Positions 17,582 through 26,265 of a stretch of DNA of 64,000 nucleotides are shown piece after piece. The notes under the pieces were generated by a model, which worked only from the letters and a program-made list of their open reading frames with translations, did not search any database and was not told the DNA's origin. The stretch comes from Clostridium sp. GTDB lineage: Bacteria; Bacillota; Clostridia; Lachnospirales; Lachnospiraceae. The stretch lies in the NCBI GenBank assembly GCA_023667695.1, contig JAMOZY010000005.1, positions 62,001 through 126,000 of the forward strand, read 5' to 3'. Every line of letters begins with the position of its first letter. Positions within the stretch are counted from its first letter, which is position 1. The position numbers and the translations under genes are program-made.

Positions 17582-18727
17582 TTGAGTAGTATTATGGATA
17601 TTATTGCTCATGAAACAGGGGGAAAGAGTTATAAAACATATAAATATATATGTGAAGGTTCTGAAATGCTTTCTTTTGACTATGATGATCATCAGGAAAT
17701 TACTTGGGAAAAATATGGAGAAACACTTCCTCCTGATAAAGCAGTTAGTATGTTAAGGAAGGCAGATTTGTGTCGGAATGGGAAACCATTGTTCACGTAT
17801 TTCTTGGATGGTTCACGCCATACATATAAAGTAGATGATATTGCTTATAAAAACAAAGTATATCCGGTAATTGCCGGACAGGTTGGAGTAAGTTGTTGCA
17901 AGCGCATTGATAAAGAAATGCAGAAATATGATTTTGACAGAAGATTGGTAATTGCTTTGCCCAAAGTGGCAAGTCAAAGTGATTGGAATAAAGCCGTTTA
18001 TTTTTCAAACTTGTGTAGTAAACTAAATGAAAATCCCAGACTCAAACGCCATAATATAGAGTTTACAGAGATTTTATCTTACAGTACGAAAGTGGATGAA
18101 TTTGAAAGAATTGAGAGCAAAGGAATAGCGGTGATACAGGATTTGATGATACAACGTGAAATTGATATGGTAACAAAACTGGTTTCAGAGAACAGAATCA
18201 ATTCCACACATTATCTTATGAAAGACGGTTCATTAGAATATCGGGTGGATCATATAAAAAATGAGAGGGAAAAACGAAGATTTCAGAAAAATTTTAGCTA
18301 TGTAGTTGGTGTATCTAAATCGTTTAATCCTGAGAATTGCAAAGATAAAAACAGAAAGAATAATTCGGATATGATAGCGGATTTGAAGTTATATCATAGA
18401 ACACCAGTAAGTATGTATTCATCACCAAGACTTGAAGGGATGAAATATGCAGTATGGTATTTGCGAATTAGAGATAAAAAGTATACAGCTAATGCATTTG
18501 ATGGAATTCTAAAGATTGAAAAAATTTTGGTTACTGAGGAACAGATGAATAAAGGATTAGATACGGAAGAAGTTGATTTGATTTCTGCTAACATTATTAA
18601 TGAGCGTAATCCGGTTTGCTATGGTGCGGATTCAAGATGGGCAAATCATCTATATCCGGTATATGTTACGGAGTGTTTTGCAAAAAGTAAATATTTTAGT
18701 GATACAATGTTTTTAAATTTATTTTAA
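17582..18727 (+). CDS. NurA-like DNA nuclease
   Basis: The 381-residue protein (TTG start at 17582 behind GAGAAGGTG; ATG 17594 is an alternative) resembles NurA, the RNase-H-like 5'-3' nuclease that works with HerA. Seen: LFTYFLDGSRHTYKV (Asp of the first metal-binding motif, about residue 76), MKYAVWYLRIRDK near residue 285, and a C-terminal RWANHLYPVYVTECFAKS like the NurA end motif. Its position directly upstream of a HerA-like gene supports the call. A second carboxylate motif is less clear, so activity is inferred. Confidence 0.7.
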   Translation: MSSIMDIIAHETGGKSYKTYKYICEGSEMLSFDYDDHQEITWEKYGETLPPDKAVSMLRKADLCRNGKPLFTYFLDGSRHTYKVDDIAYKNKVYPVIAGQVGVSCCKRIDKEMQKYDFDRRLVIALPKVASQSDWNKAVYFSNLCSKLNENPRLKRHNIEFTEILSYSTKVDEFERIESKGIAVIQDLMIQREIDMVTKLVSENRINSTHYLMKDGSLEYRVDHIKNEREKRRFQKNFSYVVGVSKSFNPENCKDKNRKNNSDMIADLKLYHRTPVSMYSSPRLEGMKYAVWYLRIRDKKYTANAFDGILKIEKILVTEEQMNKGLDTEEVDLISANIINERNPVCYGADSRWANHLYPVYVTECFAKSKYFSDTMFLNLF

Positions 18728-18745
18728 ACAGAAAGGTTGTTATAT

Positions 18746-20416
18746 ATGGGCAGGGTAATAGGCAAGGTAATTGCAACAGAGAAAAATCCATCTACAATTG
18801 ATGATTTTTATTTTTGGACAAGACAGGATATGATTTTAAATCCATTCGATGTTGTGAAAGTAAGCCATTTGCAAAAAAGTGTTTCATATGGAGTTATAGA
18901 AGAAATATCACATATTACGGATACGGCTAATTTTTTGGCGGATTATGTTTCTAACGATTTTGGGGATGTTGAGGCTGACGAGAACACACACCGAATAGGT
19001 ATGAACTATGTAAAGGCACGAGTGATTGGAAATACAGGAAATATATATATTCCCTTAGCAAATAACTCAAAAGTTGAGTTGGCTGATGAAAATGAGGTTT
19101 CTGAGGCATTAGGGTTGAATAATGTCAAAAACCCTGTTACGTGTGGATATCTTGAAATGTATACAGGTGATGCAGACAAAATTACACTGCCTGTTCAAAT
19201 GGATTCAAGGTTTCTGATTGGACCGGAAGGAGCGCATTTAAACATATCGGGAATATCAGGATTGGCTGCAAAAACTTCTTATGCAATGTTTCTGTTGAAA
19301 GCTATTCAGGATAAATGTTTAAAGAATGCAGACGAGGAAGAAGATGAAGTTGCTTTTGTGTTGTTTAATGTCAAAGGGAGTGATTTATTGGCTCTTGATG
19401 AGGAGGGAGACTTTGAAACAACGAATGAAAGAAAAGAAACATTTGATTTATATGAGAAGCTTGGAATGAGTACAGAACCATTTAGAAATGTTCAATACTA
19501 TTACCCATATTCATCAAACAAAGTCGGAAATACATACTTGCGGAAAGAAGCATATGACAATCAAAAGAAGCTAGGGAAAGCACATCTTTATAAATATTCA
19601 TATGAAGATGATAAGGATAATTTGGATTTAATGTTTGCGAGCATGGATGATCCGCAGCAGACTATGGATTCTATAATTAATTATATTATTACAAATCAAG
19701 GAAAATTTGGCGGATTGGATGATTGGGATGATTTTCTTGATGAAGTACAAAAAAATTGTAAAGCAGGTTCTAACGGAGATAAAGAAATAACAGTTGCAAG
19801 TTGGAGAAAGTTTAATAGAATTATCCGAAAGTCAATTTATCGAAATGAAATTTTTGGTAATATTCATAACAATAAAGAAGAAGTGCGCATAGGAGAAGCC
19901 TTAAAACATATTCAAAAGAACGAGGTTCATGTAATTGATATTGCAAAATTAAATGAAGATATGCAAGGATTTGTATTTGGTGATGCCATTCGCACAATTT
20001 ATGATTTGCAGTTAGGACAATTTAGTGATGATGATACGTTGAATCCACCGAAGAAAATTGTTATTTTCATTGATGAGTTGAATAAGTATGCATCAACGGA
20101 TACTCCAAAGAGTTCTCCTATATTGCGTCAGATATTAGATATTGCTGAAAGAGGGCGTTCTCTTGGAATCATACTTTTTTCAGCGGAGCAGTTTAGAAGT
20201 GCAATTCATAACAGAGTAACAGGTAATTGTTCGACACACGCATACGGGAGGACTAATGCAATAGAAATTGCAAAAGCAGATTATAAATATGTTCCGCAAG
20301 TATATAAAAATATGATGACAAGGCTGAAACAGGGAGAATATATTGTTCAAAATCCTGTGTTTCGCTCATTATTAAATATCAAATTTCCAAAACCGATATA
20401 TAAACAATATAAATAG
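18746..20416 (+). CDS. HerA-like hexameric DNA-translocating ATPase
   Basis: A 556-residue ATPase with an N-terminal HAS-barrel (RVIGKVIATEKNPSTIDDFY FWT... LNPFDVVKV), a nucleotide-binding core and Walker B KIVIFIDELNKYA at about residues 434-446. The Walker A is unusual, ISGISGLAAKTSYAM (about 164-178): the Gly before Lys is Ala, a form I associate with one branch of HerA-like proteins. HerA pumps DNA through a hexameric ring and feeds NurA. The start ATG 18746 follows GAAAGG. The gene follows nurA by 18 bp. Confidence 0.82.
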   Translation: MGRVIGKVIATEKNPSTIDDFYFWTRQDMILNPFDVVKVSHLQKSVSYGVIEEISHITDTANFLADYVSNDFGDVEADENTHRIGMNYVKARVIGNTGNIYIPLANNSKVELADENEVSEALGLNNVKNPVTCGYLEMYTGDADKITLPVQMDSRFLIGPEGAHLNISGISGLAAKTSYAMFLLKAIQDKCLKNADEEEDEVAFVLFNVKGSDLLALDEEGDFETTNERKETFDLYEKLGMSTEPFRNVQYYYPYSSNKVGNTYLRKEAYDNQKKLGKAHLYKYSYEDDKDNLDLMFASMDDPQQTMDSIINYIITNQGKFGGLDDWDDFLDEVQKNCKAGSNGDKEITVASWRKFNRIIRKSIYRNEIFGNIHNNKEEVRIGEALKHIQKNEVHVIDIAKLNEDMQGFVFGDAIRTIYDLQLGQFSDDDTLNPPKKIVIFIDELNKYASTDTPKSSPILRQILDIAERGRSLGIILFSAEQFRSAIHNRVTGNCSTHAYGRTNAIEIAKADYKYVPQVYKNMMTRLKQGEYIVQNPVFRSLLNIKFPKPIYKQYK

Positions 20417-20431
20417 TAAACGAGGTGCTAT

Positions 20432-22000
20432 ATGGCAGTAGGAAAAAATTTTTTAGAGAATTTAACAGTTGCAATGTATGAAAATAGCTTTACTGTTTAT
20501 CGTGAGTTTGTTCAAAATGCTGCCGATTCCATAGATAAAGCTATTAAAGAAGGATTATTGGATAAAGAAGAAGCCAGTATAGATATAGCGATTGATTATA
20601 ACAAGAGAAAAATATCTGTACATGATAATGCTGTTGGAATTCCGATGAGGGATTTTAAGAGAAAAATGACAGATGTGGCTGACTCAGAAAAAGACAGAAA
20701 TACAGATAAAGGTTTTCGAGGAATTGGTAGATTGGCGGGTTTGGGATACTGCGATACCTTAATTTTCCGAACGACTGTAAAAGGAGAAGATAAAGAGTCA
20801 ATTATTAAATGGGATGGTGTTCGATTGAAAGAAATAGTTGCAGATTCAAGTCAGCATCCATCTTCAGATGAATTGATTGAGATGATTACAGATGTTTCAT
20901 ACAATGTTGCCAAGAAAGAAGATCATTTTTTTGAAGTGATTATGGATGATGTTATTTTCGAAAGTGATGACCTTCTTGATGTGGAACAGGTGATTAATTA
21001 TCTTCAGGTAGTTGCGCCAGTGCCATATGCTAATTATTTTAGTTTCTATGAAAAAATATATGATTATGCAGAAAATGAAGGTTTCAAAATAGATGAATAT
21101 ACGGTTTTGGTAAATGGAAATCAGCTTTTCAAGCCATATAGAATGAGATTATATGAAGGAACTGCTGAGAGCCCAAAGCAGTATGATGAGATATATGATA
21201 TCGAATTTAAAAAGTTTTTTACAAGTGATGGTGAGCCTGTTGCATGGATGTGGTATGGAATTGCGAAGTATGAAAAATATATTCCGGTAATCAATGATAT
21301 GAGATGTATTCGTTTGCGTAAAGAAAATATACAAATCGGAGATGAGAATACACTTGGGTATCCCAAATATTTTAAAGAATCACGTGGAAATGGTTATTTT
21401 ATAGGGGAGCTATTTGTATTGGATAATCGGTTGATTCCTAATGCAAGGAGAGATTATTTTAATCCAACACCTGCGCTTAGAGAATTTGAGGATATAGTAC
21501 ATAATTTTTTCTATTCAGATTTATATGATCTTTATCATTATGCGAGTAAGGTTCGGAGTGCGCAGAAATCGGTGGCTAATTATACGGAAAAAGAGAGAGA
21601 ATATCAAGAGAAAGTAGATAGCGCAGGATTTATTGACAGCAATGAGAAAGAGAATGCAAAAAAAGAGATTGAGCAGGAACGCGAAAAAGCAGAAAAGGCA
21701 AAGCGTGAGATTGAAAATCGGAAAAAAGATGCTGAGTCTAATGATGTGTATGCCAGAGTATTTACTGAAATAGAAAGCACATATAAAAGTAAAGAGGAAG
21801 CGGAAGAAAAGAAAGAAATAAAAACAGAAGAAAACGAAGCCTCTGAAAAAAATAATAAATATTTAACTCAGTCATTATCAAAATATGGAAAGAAAGAGCA
21901 GAAATTGATTGCACGTATTTATGCGATTATGAAATCAATACTTCCAAAAGATATGGCAGAAATGGTTATAAAGAAAATACAGGAAGAGTTGAGTAAATAA
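20432..22000 (+). CDS. GHKL (Hsp90/MORC-like) ATPase with coiled-coil tail
   Basis: A 522-residue protein with the GHKL ATP-binding motifs: REFVQNAADSIDKA (N box, residues 24-37), VHDNAVGIPM (G1, about 63-72) and KGFRGIGRLAGLG (G2, about 93-105). The middle region resembles the transducer domain of MORC/Hsp90/MutL proteins. Residues about 385-470 are a Lys/Glu coiled coil. Such ATPases close as dimers and act as DNA clamps; MORC/MutL-like members are known from restriction-type operons. It is 15 bp from herA and ends at the start of the next gene. Confidence 0.85.
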   Translation: MAVGKNFLENLTVAMYENSFTVYREFVQNAADSIDKAIKEGLLDKEEASIDIAIDYNKRKISVHDNAVGIPMRDFKRKMTDVADSEKDRNTDKGFRGIGRLAGLGYCDTLIFRTTVKGEDKESIIKWDGVRLKEIVADSSQHPSSDELIEMITDVSYNVAKKEDHFFEVIMDDVIFESDDLLDVEQVINYLQVVAPVPYANYFSFYEKIYDYAENEGFKIDEYTVLVNGNQLFKPYRMRLYEGTAESPKQYDEIYDIEFKKFFTSDGEPVAWMWYGIAKYEKYIPVINDMRCIRLRKENIQIGDENTLGYPKYFKESRGNGYFIGELFVLDNRLIPNARRDYFNPTPALREFEDIVHNFFYSDLYDLYHYASKVRSAQKSVANYTEKEREYQEKVDSAGFIDSNEKENAKKEIEQEREKAEKAKREIENRKKDAESNDVYARVFTEIESTYKSKEEAEEKKEIKTEENEASEKNNKYLTQSLSKYGKKEQKLIARIYAIMKSILPKDMAEMVIKKIQEELSK

Positions 22001-23866
22001 ATGAGTAGAAAGGTTTTGCTTGTTGAACCCAATTATAAAAATAAGTATCCTCCCATGGGACTTATGAAAATAGCAACATATTATCGAGAGCTTGGAGATG
22101 ATGTTACTTTTTTTAAGGGCGATCTGAAAGAATTGGTTTTAAATGACACATATGAAGCATTGTTAAAACAGTTATATGCCAATGATGAGAGCATTTTTTG
22201 GGAACAATATAAACCTCAGATTTGCCAATATTTAAAAAGAGGAACAAAAACCATATTATCGGAGATTCCGTTAGTAAACGATAATGTTATCATATTGGAA
22301 TTGCTAAAATATTATCGCAGATATTTTCATAATGAGGAGTATTTTTTACCTGACAACAGAATTTATGATCGCGTAGGAATTACAACACTATTTACATTTT
22401 ATTGGGATATTACGATTGATACAATTAATTTTGCAAAAAAGTTGTGTAAGGACCAAAAAGATGTTATGGTTGGCGGAGTTATGGCAACCATTCTTCAGGA
22501 TAGGGTTTATGAAGCGACGGGAATTAAGCCATTTGCAGGAACCTTAAGTTCTACAGGGATTTTAGATGACAATGATAAAATAATTGATATGTTGCCGCTG
22601 GACTATTCACTTTTGGAAGAAATAGATTATGTATATCCGGCTCATGATGGATATTTGGCATATATGACGAGAGGATGCGTCAATCATTGCGCTTTTTGTG
22701 CTGTTCCTAAACTTGAACCGGAATATAAGAACTATTTGCCGATTGCAGAGCAAGTAGATTGGGCGAGTAGGCAATTTGGCGGAAAAAAGGACTTATTATT
22801 ATTGGATAATAATGTTCTTGCTTCATGTCAATTTGACAAAATCATTGAGGAGATTAAAAAAGCAGGATTTACGAATGATAGTGTTTTTATGGAACCAAAT
22901 ATGTTTGAAGTTGCAGTAAAAAATATTAGAGAAGGCTATAATGAAAAAGCTTATATAAAGACAGTTGTGCGGCAGTATCAAATATTAATTTCAAAATATG
23001 GTTCTAAGTTACAAGATATATATGATTTGTTGGAAAAAAAGTATTTGTTGAAGGATTATACGGCAAAAAAAGAAGCTATTTTAGAAACATATGAAATTGT
23101 TAAGCCATATTTTGAAGAAATGTATAGTAAGAAGCGGGAGAGAAAGCGTTTTGTTGATTTTAATCAAGGGATTGATGCTAGATTAATTACAGATACAAAT
23201 ATGAGAAAACTGTTTGAGATTCCTATCAGACCGGTACGAATTGCGTTTGACCATTGGGAATTGCATGATATTTATGAGAAAGCTGTGCGAACTGCGGTAG
23301 AGGCAGGTCATACAAGTTTGTCAAATTATGTTTTATACAATTATAAGGATGAGCCAGTGGATCTGTATAGGCGGCTAAAGTTAAATGTGGATTTATGTGA
23401 GGAGTTGAATATTAGTATATACTCATTTCCAATGAAGTATCACCCCATTGAAGATCCTGATTATTTTAGCAACAGAGATTATATTGGCGAGAAGTGGAAT
23501 AGAAAGTTTATTCGTACAATTCAGGCGGTACTTAATTCGACAAAGGGAAAAGTGGGGAAGGGATATTCTTTTTTTTGTAAGGCATTTGGAAGTGATGAAG
23601 ATGAGTTTATGAAATTACTTTATATGCCGGAAGCTATGATAATATATCGCTTTTACTTTGAGGGCATTGGCTTGACTGATGAATGGTGGGATAGTTTTCA
23701 AAATTTAACGGATGCGCAACTGGCAATAGCAAAGCCGATTATTGAATCAAATGATTTTTCCGATTATGAAAGTCTAACAGATGACATAGCCGTTCTAAAT
23801 GTTTTATCCTATTATCGTATAAAACGAGAGGATGCGGAAAGAGCTATGAGCGAAGAAAAATTATAA
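22001..23866 (+). CDS. B12-binding-type radical SAM enzyme
   Basis: A 621-residue protein. The N-terminus (KVLLVEPNYKNKYPPMGLMK) is typical of cobalamin-binding-like Rossmann domains; the DxHxxG B12 motif is not evident. The radical SAM cluster motif is TRGCVNHCAFC at about residues 221-231 (CxxxCxxC), followed by LLLLDNNVLAS. A 60-residue Lys-rich insertion (about 335-375) is unusual. The C-terminal half ends in helical text. The ATG lies directly after the stop of the GHKL gene, so they are coupled. A modifying role on DNA, RNA or a nucleotide is possible but unproven. Confidence 0.82.
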   Translation: MSRKVLLVEPNYKNKYPPMGLMKIATYYRELGDDVTFFKGDLKELVLNDTYEALLKQLYANDESIFWEQYKPQICQYLKRGTKTILSEIPLVNDNVIILELLKYYRRYFHNEEYFLPDNRIYDRVGITTLFTFYWDITIDTINFAKKLCKDQKDVMVGGVMATILQDRVYEATGIKPFAGTLSSTGILDDNDKIIDMLPLDYSLLEEIDYVYPAHDGYLAYMTRGCVNHCAFCAVPKLEPEYKNYLPIAEQVDWASRQFGGKKDLLLLDNNVLASCQFDKIIEEIKKAGFTNDSVFMEPNMFEVAVKNIREGYNEKAYIKTVVRQYQILISKYGSKLQDIYDLLEKKYLLKDYTAKKEAILETYEIVKPYFEEMYSKKRERKRFVDFNQGIDARLITDTNMRKLFEIPIRPVRIAFDHWELHDIYEKAVRTAVEAGHTSLSNYVLYNYKDEPVDLYRRLKLNVDLCEELNISIYSFPMKYHPIEDPDYFSNRDYIGEKWNRKFIRTIQAVLNSTKGKVGKGYSFFCKAFGSDEDEFMKLLYMPEAMIIYRFYFEGIGLTDEWWDSFQNLTDAQLAIAKPIIESNDFSDYESLTDDIAVLNVLSYYRIKREDAERAMSEEKL

Positions 23867-23898
23867 AAAGAGATATGGTTATAAGAATGGAGAATAAT

Positions 23899-24315
23899 AT
23901 GGACGAAATAACAAAATTGCCTTTAGGTGGATGGATTTTTTATTTTAACGGAAAAGAAAAGAGCTTGGATAAACATAAATGTGGTAAATGGATGCATTTC
24001 TTTAATAATCGAGATTTTGCTGCTCAAATATGTGAAGAAGCGATTATGCAAAATATTTGTGCAGAAGCAAAACATACAGATGCGGAGGAAGGAGTATGCT
24101 GTTTTTATTTGAATTGTGATGATATTGAAGGACATAAACGAGTGATAAAATATTTTCTTGAAAATAATTTGATAAGGAAAACAAAAACAGGGAAACTATA
24201 TAATATTTCCTTTAAATTGGATGATCAAACAAGAGCAGGGGAGTATGGTGCTGATTTTCATTCAGAAATTAAATTGGAACAGTTTGTTGATTTGAATATG
24301 GGGGAATTTCTTTGA
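23899..24315 (+). CDS. Small protein with GKWM motif (possible eIF4E/Bles03-like fold)
   Basis: I chose ATG 23899 because GGAGA lies 6 bp upstream; ATG 23875 or 23887 would add up to 8 residues. The 138-residue protein contains GWIFYFNG, then CGKWMHFF, then CCFYLNCDDIEGHKRVIKYF. This order (GKWM strand, helix, CVY-like strand, DxEDVxRV helix) resembles DUF1917/Bles03 proteins with an eIF4E-like fold, which would suggest binding of a nucleotide or modified base. That is a weak, pattern-based inference. The gene follows the radical SAM gene closely. Confidence 0.5.
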   Translation: MDEITKLPLGGWIFYFNGKEKSLDKHKCGKWMHFFNNRDFAAQICEEAIMQNICAEAKHTDAEEGVCCFYLNCDDIEGHKRVIKYFLENNLIRKTKTGKLYNISFKLDDQTRAGEYGADFHSEIKLEQFVDLNMGEFL

Positions 24316-24335
24316 TTTGTCTAGGAGAATAAAAA

Positions 24336-26051
24336 ATGGAAATTGCTGAATATAAGGTAAAAAAACAAAATGAGATGGAAAAGCTGCTCTATGATTTGAT
24401 AAAAAATTGGGAAGATGAGGTTGTAGAGTTTAAAGAGGCGGGAAAAGACTACGATAAAGAAAAGATAGGTCAGTATTTTTCAGCGTTGAGTAATGAGGCT
24501 AATTTACATACGCTTCAATATGGCTGGCTTGTTTTTGGGGTTAATAATAAGAGTAGAGAGATTGTAGGCTCCGATTATAGGAATACGGAAGGATTAAAAA
24601 CCCTAAAACATGAGATTTCTCAGAATGTTTCAGGAGCGATGTCGTTTATTGATATTTATGAAGTGTATCCGACAGTTTCCGGAAAAACGAAAAGGGTGAT
24701 AATGTTTCAGATTCCGGCGGCAATTACAGCCATACCTACGGCATGGAAAAATCAGGAGTATGCCAGAGAAGGGGAATCTTTGGTTCCTCTTTCGCAGGAA
24801 AAAAGAGAACGTATCAGGCGGCAGATGTTTCAGGACTGGTCAAGGCAATTCGTCGAAGGAGCAACGATAAAGCATTTGAACAAGGAAGCCATTAGGATTG
24901 CGCGTACTAAATTCAAGGAAAAAATTGATGATGAACACGTATCTGCGGAAGTGGACACGTTGACAGATGAAGATTTCTTAGAGGCAAGGAAGCTGATTAT
25001 AAATGGAAAAATTACGAATGCCGCCATGCTGTTACTTGGTGATGAACAGTATGATTACCTGATGGTGCATATGCCAGAGGCGTCATGGCGTATTTATGAT
25101 TCAAAAGAGATGGTCAAAGATTATAAGATATTCAAGATACCATTTATTACGCTGAATGATCGTATTATAGCAAATATTCGAAATCTGACTTATCGCTATA
25201 TGCCGGATCAGATGACGCTCTTTCCACAGGAAGTAAAGCAATTTGATACATGGGTTTTAAGGGAACTGCTAAATAATTGCATCGCCCATTCCGACTACAG
25301 TATTGGTGGGCGGATATATGTGAACGAGTTTGAGGATAAGCTTATATTGACTAATCCGGGTTCATTTATTCCGAAAGATATTGAAACGATTTTGAGACCG
25401 AGCTATACATCGCCGTTTTACAGGAATCAGTTGTTGGCGGATGCTATGCTGCGTTTTAAAATGATTGATACGGAAACTACTGGCATTCGCAGAGTCTTTA
25501 ACATACAGCGAGAACGCTTCTTTCCTTTGCCGGATTATGATTTGTCCCAAATGAATAAGGTTGAAGTAACAATTTATGGAAAAACGCTGAATGATAATTA
25601 TATGCACATATTGTATGATCATCAGGATTTAGACTTGCAGACGGTATTTTTGCTTGACCGGATACAGAAAGGTTTGCCGGTAGAAAAGGAAGATGTAGAC
25701 AGGCTGCGGGAGCAGAAGCTGGTAGAGGGCAGATTGACAAGTCTGTATCTGTCGGCATCAGCGGCTAAGAGCATTGATGAGAGTGCAGCTTATATTAAAA
25801 ACAAAGGATTTGATGATAAGTATTATAAAGATTTGATTGTTGAATATCTGAAGCAATACAAAAAAGCCAAAAAGAAAGATATTCGGGAGTTGTTGTGGGA
25901 TAAGCTGCCGGATGTGTTGTCAGATGCCCAAAAAGAACATAAAGTAAGTAATTTGTTGGCTGCATTAAAGAAAAATAATGTTATTGATACAGATTCTTTG
26001 AATCAGCAACGCTCATATTGGATATTGAATAAAGGCTTGAATAAATCTTGA
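24336..26051 (+). CDS. AlbA_2 (Schlafen-type) ATP-binding protein
   Basis: A 571-residue protein with an N-terminal AlbA_2 domain (EVVEFKEAGKDYDKEKIGQY, then LVFGVNNKSREIVG, residues about 25-170), an intermediate helical part, a GHKL-like ATPase module (LRELLNNCIAHSDYSIGG at about 308-325; LILTNPGSF), and a C-terminal winged-helix region. Such proteins occur in many defence and regulatory settings; AlbA_2 is related to the Schlafen core. The ATG follows CTAGGAGAATAA, 20 bp after the small gene. The 3' end overlaps a phased repeat array. Confidence 0.85.
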   Translation: MEIAEYKVKKQNEMEKLLYDLIKNWEDEVVEFKEAGKDYDKEKIGQYFSALSNEANLHTLQYGWLVFGVNNKSREIVGSDYRNTEGLKTLKHEISQNVSGAMSFIDIYEVYPTVSGKTKRVIMFQIPAAITAIPTAWKNQEYAREGESLVPLSQEKRERIRRQMFQDWSRQFVEGATIKHLNKEAIRIARTKFKEKIDDEHVSAEVDTLTDEDFLEARKLIINGKITNAAMLLLGDEQYDYLMVHMPEASWRIYDSKEMVKDYKIFKIPFITLNDRIIANIRNLTYRYMPDQMTLFPQEVKQFDTWVLRELLNNCIAHSDYSIGGRIYVNEFEDKLILTNPGSFIPKDIETILRPSYTSPFYRNQLLADAMLRFKMIDTETTGIRRVFNIQRERFFPLPDYDLSQMNKVEVTIYGKTLNDNYMHILYDHQDLDLQTVFLLDRIQKGLPVEKEDVDRLREQKLVEGRLTSLYLSASAAKSIDESAAYIKNKGFDDKYYKDLIVEYLKQYKKAKKKDIRELLWDKLPDVLSDAQKEHKVSNLLAALKKNNVIDTDSLNQQRSYWILNKGLNKS

Positions 26052-26199
26052 ATAAATTTACTCAAGATTATTCAAGGTTTATTCAAGATTTATTTGAGAT
26101 AAATGTATTGCATATGCTCAGATAATAAGGTGTTTTAAGCAGATTGTGTTATAGATTAGCTTGAATAAATTTGTGCCAAATTAAACAAGATTTATTCAA
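26025..26199. repeat. Helically phased TTGAATAA/TTATTCAA repeat array
   Basis: TTGAATAA occurs at 26025, 26037 and 26048 and its inverse TTATTCAA at 26068, 26079 and 26090 (degenerate), each 11-12 bp apart. CTTGAATAAATCTTGAATAA (26036-26055) pairs with 26068-26087, one mismatch. A second pair is at 26161 and 26192. It overlaps the end of the AlbA_2 gene and lies before the nuclease gene; it may be a terminator hairpin or a cooperative operator. Confidence 0.7.
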
Positions 26200-26265
26200 G
26201 GTTTATATTGTGCATCTAATGCCATAAATGCAAATGTAAGTTAGAAACCAATGAGGATAGATAAT

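Noticed and set aside
22001-23866. Viperin
   Set aside because: The protein is about twice viperin length, with a B12-type N-terminal domain and no viperin C-terminal motif that I can see.
26025-26199. CRISPR array
   Set aside because: The units are 8-9 bp at 11-bp spacing, with no spacers of CRISPR length and no cas genes.
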